Below, piece by piece: positions 62,871-64,000 of a DNA stretch of 64,000 nt (its first letter is position 1; each line of letters opens with the position of its first letter). A program made the translations under genes and the position numbers. The DNA is taken from the NCBI GenBank assembly GCA_963728985.1, contig CAVSME010000006.1:62001-126000 (forward strand), given 5' to 3'. The DNA comes from DASXAI01 sp963728985. GTDB lineage: Bacteria > Actinomycetota > Acidimicrobiia > Acidimicrobiales > Ilumatobacteraceae. The notes beneath the pieces are model-generated. The model had not been told where the DNA came from and ran no database searches. It saw only the letters and a program-made list of their open reading frames with translations.

Positions 62871-63263
62871 ATGATCAGGAGTGACGCTCAGGCGCTGGCG
62901 TTGGGGGCGTTCATACGCACACAACGCCGGATGGCCGAGCTGTCGCAGCGCGAACTGGCACGCCTGGCCGATTTGTCCGATGCCTACGTGAGCAAACTCG
63001 AACGGGGCATGCATCATCCGACCGTCGGTGCGCTGCGGGCCATCGGCGTGGCGCTGAACGTACGGGCCGAGGAGATGTTGGCCTACGCCGGCTGGCTCGA
63101 CGGTCTCGACGCCTCGACCCACAAGAACGACACGGAAGCGGCGATTCGCTCCGATTCCCGCCTCACACTGGAGAAGAAGCGAGCCCTGCTTGCCGTCTAC
63201 CGAAGCCTCGTCACCGGGATTGAGGTCGCGGAAACGGATGCTCCACCGCTAGACGCCGGCTGA
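62871..63263 (+). CDS. XRE-family transcriptional regulator
   Basis: 130 residues. Helix-turn-helix: GAFIRTQRRMAELSQRELARLADLSDAYVSKLERGMHHPTVGALRAIGVALNV. The C-terminal 50 residues (TLEKKRALLAVYRSLVTG) are helical, without a known ligand domain. It follows the phasin-like gene by 21 bp and may regulate it, as PhaR-type repressors do with phasins; PhaR itself is a different family. Confidence 0.85.
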   Translation: MIRSDAQALALGAFIRTQRRMAELSQRELARLADLSDAYVSKLERGMHHPTVGALRAIGVALNVRAEEMLAYAGWLDGLDASTHKNDTEAAIRSDSRLTLEKKRALLAVYRSLVTGIEVAETDAPPLDAG

Positions 63264-63287
63264 CGGAGCGAGCGCGACACTGTTTCC

Positions 63288-64000
63288 ATGGCGTCGCCGA
63301 TGCAGGGGTTGCTCACCGACATCCTTGCCCTCGGCACCCGCCGGCTGGTCGGCCGAACCATCGAACTGTCCCGTCCAGAGGGCGCGGTCGTCGCTCGCAT
63401 CGAACGGGTCGCCGTGGTGCCCAGCGATCCGACGTCAGCCCGTGTGCTTGATCCCGTGGCGTGGTGGCTCGACACGGTCGACGCGGCGACGACCGGTATG
63501 GCCCGGCTACTCGAACCTGGGGACGCCAACGACGAGGCCACCGGGCGCGTGGACTTGCTCGAGTCAGTCGACGCGACGCTGCGCGACGTGACCACCAGCG
63601 GCCGCTGCATCGATCGCATCGAACTGAGAACCGTCAACGTCGACGCGGTACTTGGGCTGCGGCCACTCGTGCGGTGCGGGCCGATCTCGTTGATCGCCAC
63701 GCTCACCGTCGACGACGTACGGACATGGCTTCCCTCTAGCGCAGCCGACCTCGGACGTTCGTTGCGGCTGGGCGCCGACGGGTGTGTGACGATTGGATGG
63801 AAGCGCGGCCGGCTCGTCGGTGAGGTGACCGGACGGGTCGAGACCCACGCCGAGACGGTCGATGTGGTGGCCGAGCGACTCCAGATCGCCGGGCGTCGAA
63901 TCACGATCCCCAGGCGTTGGCGCCAGCGCCGATCACTGTCGACGGCGTCCCTTACGGCCATCGGCGCGCAGGTGCGCGACGTCACCGTGCACGAACGCGC
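63288..64000 (+). CDS. Partial protein, possibly LmeA/DUF2993-like
   Basis: ATG 63288 opens a continuous frame to the right edge (237 codons, no stop). No signal peptide: MASPMQGLLTDILALGTRRLVG. Alternating beta segments (RCIDRIELRTVNVDAVLGLRPLV, GCVTIGWKRGRLVGEVTGRVET, SLTAIGAQVRDVTVHER) recall LmeA/DUF2993 lipid-binding folds. The match is by pattern only. The C-terminus is missing. Confidence 0.5.
   Translation, partial: MASPMQGLLTDILALGTRRLVGRTIELSRPEGAVVARIERVAVVPSDPTSARVLDPVAWWLDTVDAATTGMARLLEPGDANDEATGRVDLLESVDATLRDVTTSGRCIDRIELRTVNVDAVLGLRPLVRCGPISLIATLTVDDVRTWLPSSAADLGRSLRLGADGCVTIGWKRGRLVGEVTGRVETHAETVDVVAERLQIAGRRITIPRRWRQRRSLSTASLTAIGAQVRDVTVHER

Noticed and set aside
63197..63985. 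262-aa minus-strand Ser/Thr/Arg-rich ORF
   Set aside because: Opposite a continuous plus-strand frame with normal composition starting at ATG 63288.

Overview
The window is about 70% G+C and reads as an actinobacterial chromosome, most likely class Acidimicrobiia or a close relative. The phylum call rests on a mycothiol synthase gene, a PdtaR-type ANTAR regulator, a PolA with the Tyr-type O helix, TANNNT -10 boxes placed 6-10 nt before start codons, and a gene order recalling mycobacteria (hisDCBHAF..hisI-trpE-trpC..trpBA; pdtaR-polA-rpsA-coaE-uvrB-uvrA; uvrC-rapZ-gap-pgk-tpiA-secG). The class is inference. No plasmid or phage backbone is seen; nearly all of it is housekeeping core genome.

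Layout. 0-5 kb: a broken oligopeptidase F, a VIT-family membrane protein, mshD and nth. 5.6-12.2 kb: histidine operon hisDCBHAF, then an alpha/beta hydrolase diverging from a GroES-type co-chaperonin, then hisI. 12.2-19.3 kb: trpE-ygfZ-trpC-trpB2, then trpF-trpB-trpA, so two tryptophan synthase beta chains lie in one cluster. 19.3-22.7 kb: HIT-like protein, vapBC, bcp, fabZ, an ECF sigma factor and two tandem O6-methylguanine methyltransferases. 22.7-27.0 kb (minus): fabD-fabH-fabG-acpP-fabF for fatty acid synthesis. 27.1-30.4 kb: tRNA-Leu(CAA), an MBL hydrolase and malQ. 30.5-37.4 kb: a small coiled-coil protein, the ANTAR regulator, polA, an AbiEi/DUF559-type protein, a methyltransferase and rpsA. 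37.4-40.6 kb: a NarL/LuxR two-component pair and coaE. 40.7-48.9 kb: uvrB-uvrA, nadA (minus), uvrC. 48.9-53.7 kb: methyltransferase, rapZ, gap-pgk-tpiA. 54.0-60.5 kb: a peptide-type ABC transporter operon and secG. 60.6-64.0 kb: tRNA-Leu(GAG) with an HNH/integrase relic, a GNAT enzyme, a phasin-like protein with a basic tail, an XRE regulator and a partial protein at the right edge.

Two genome-wide signals stand out. First, a 75-85 nt element made of two hairpins (first loop AGT/AGC/AAT, second loop GA-rich) fills every convergent intergenic gap that has room for it. Its stems change between loci in a compensating way, and at three loci it is expanded into tandem arrays (77 bp, alternating 84/73 bp, 80 bp). 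I infer a bidirectional terminator or REP-like structured element. Second, at least 16 first-in-operon genes carry a TANNNT hexamer 6-10 nt before the start codon, which predicts widespread leaderless transcription; one 10-bp palindrome supplies both -10 boxes of a divergent gene pair.

Other notable points: a malonyltransferase (FabD) with a C-terminal lipoyl-like domain lacking the modifiable lysine; a triplicated tpiA start region making two coupled mini-ORFs; a 25-codon ORF with a perfect ribosome binding site next to a terminator; 41-bp direct repeats flanking the AbiEi/DUF559 gene; and single-base frame breaks in pepF, the VIT gene, nth, fabH and rpsA. Because fabH and rpsA are normally essential, the frame breaks are more likely residual indel errors than true pseudogenes.
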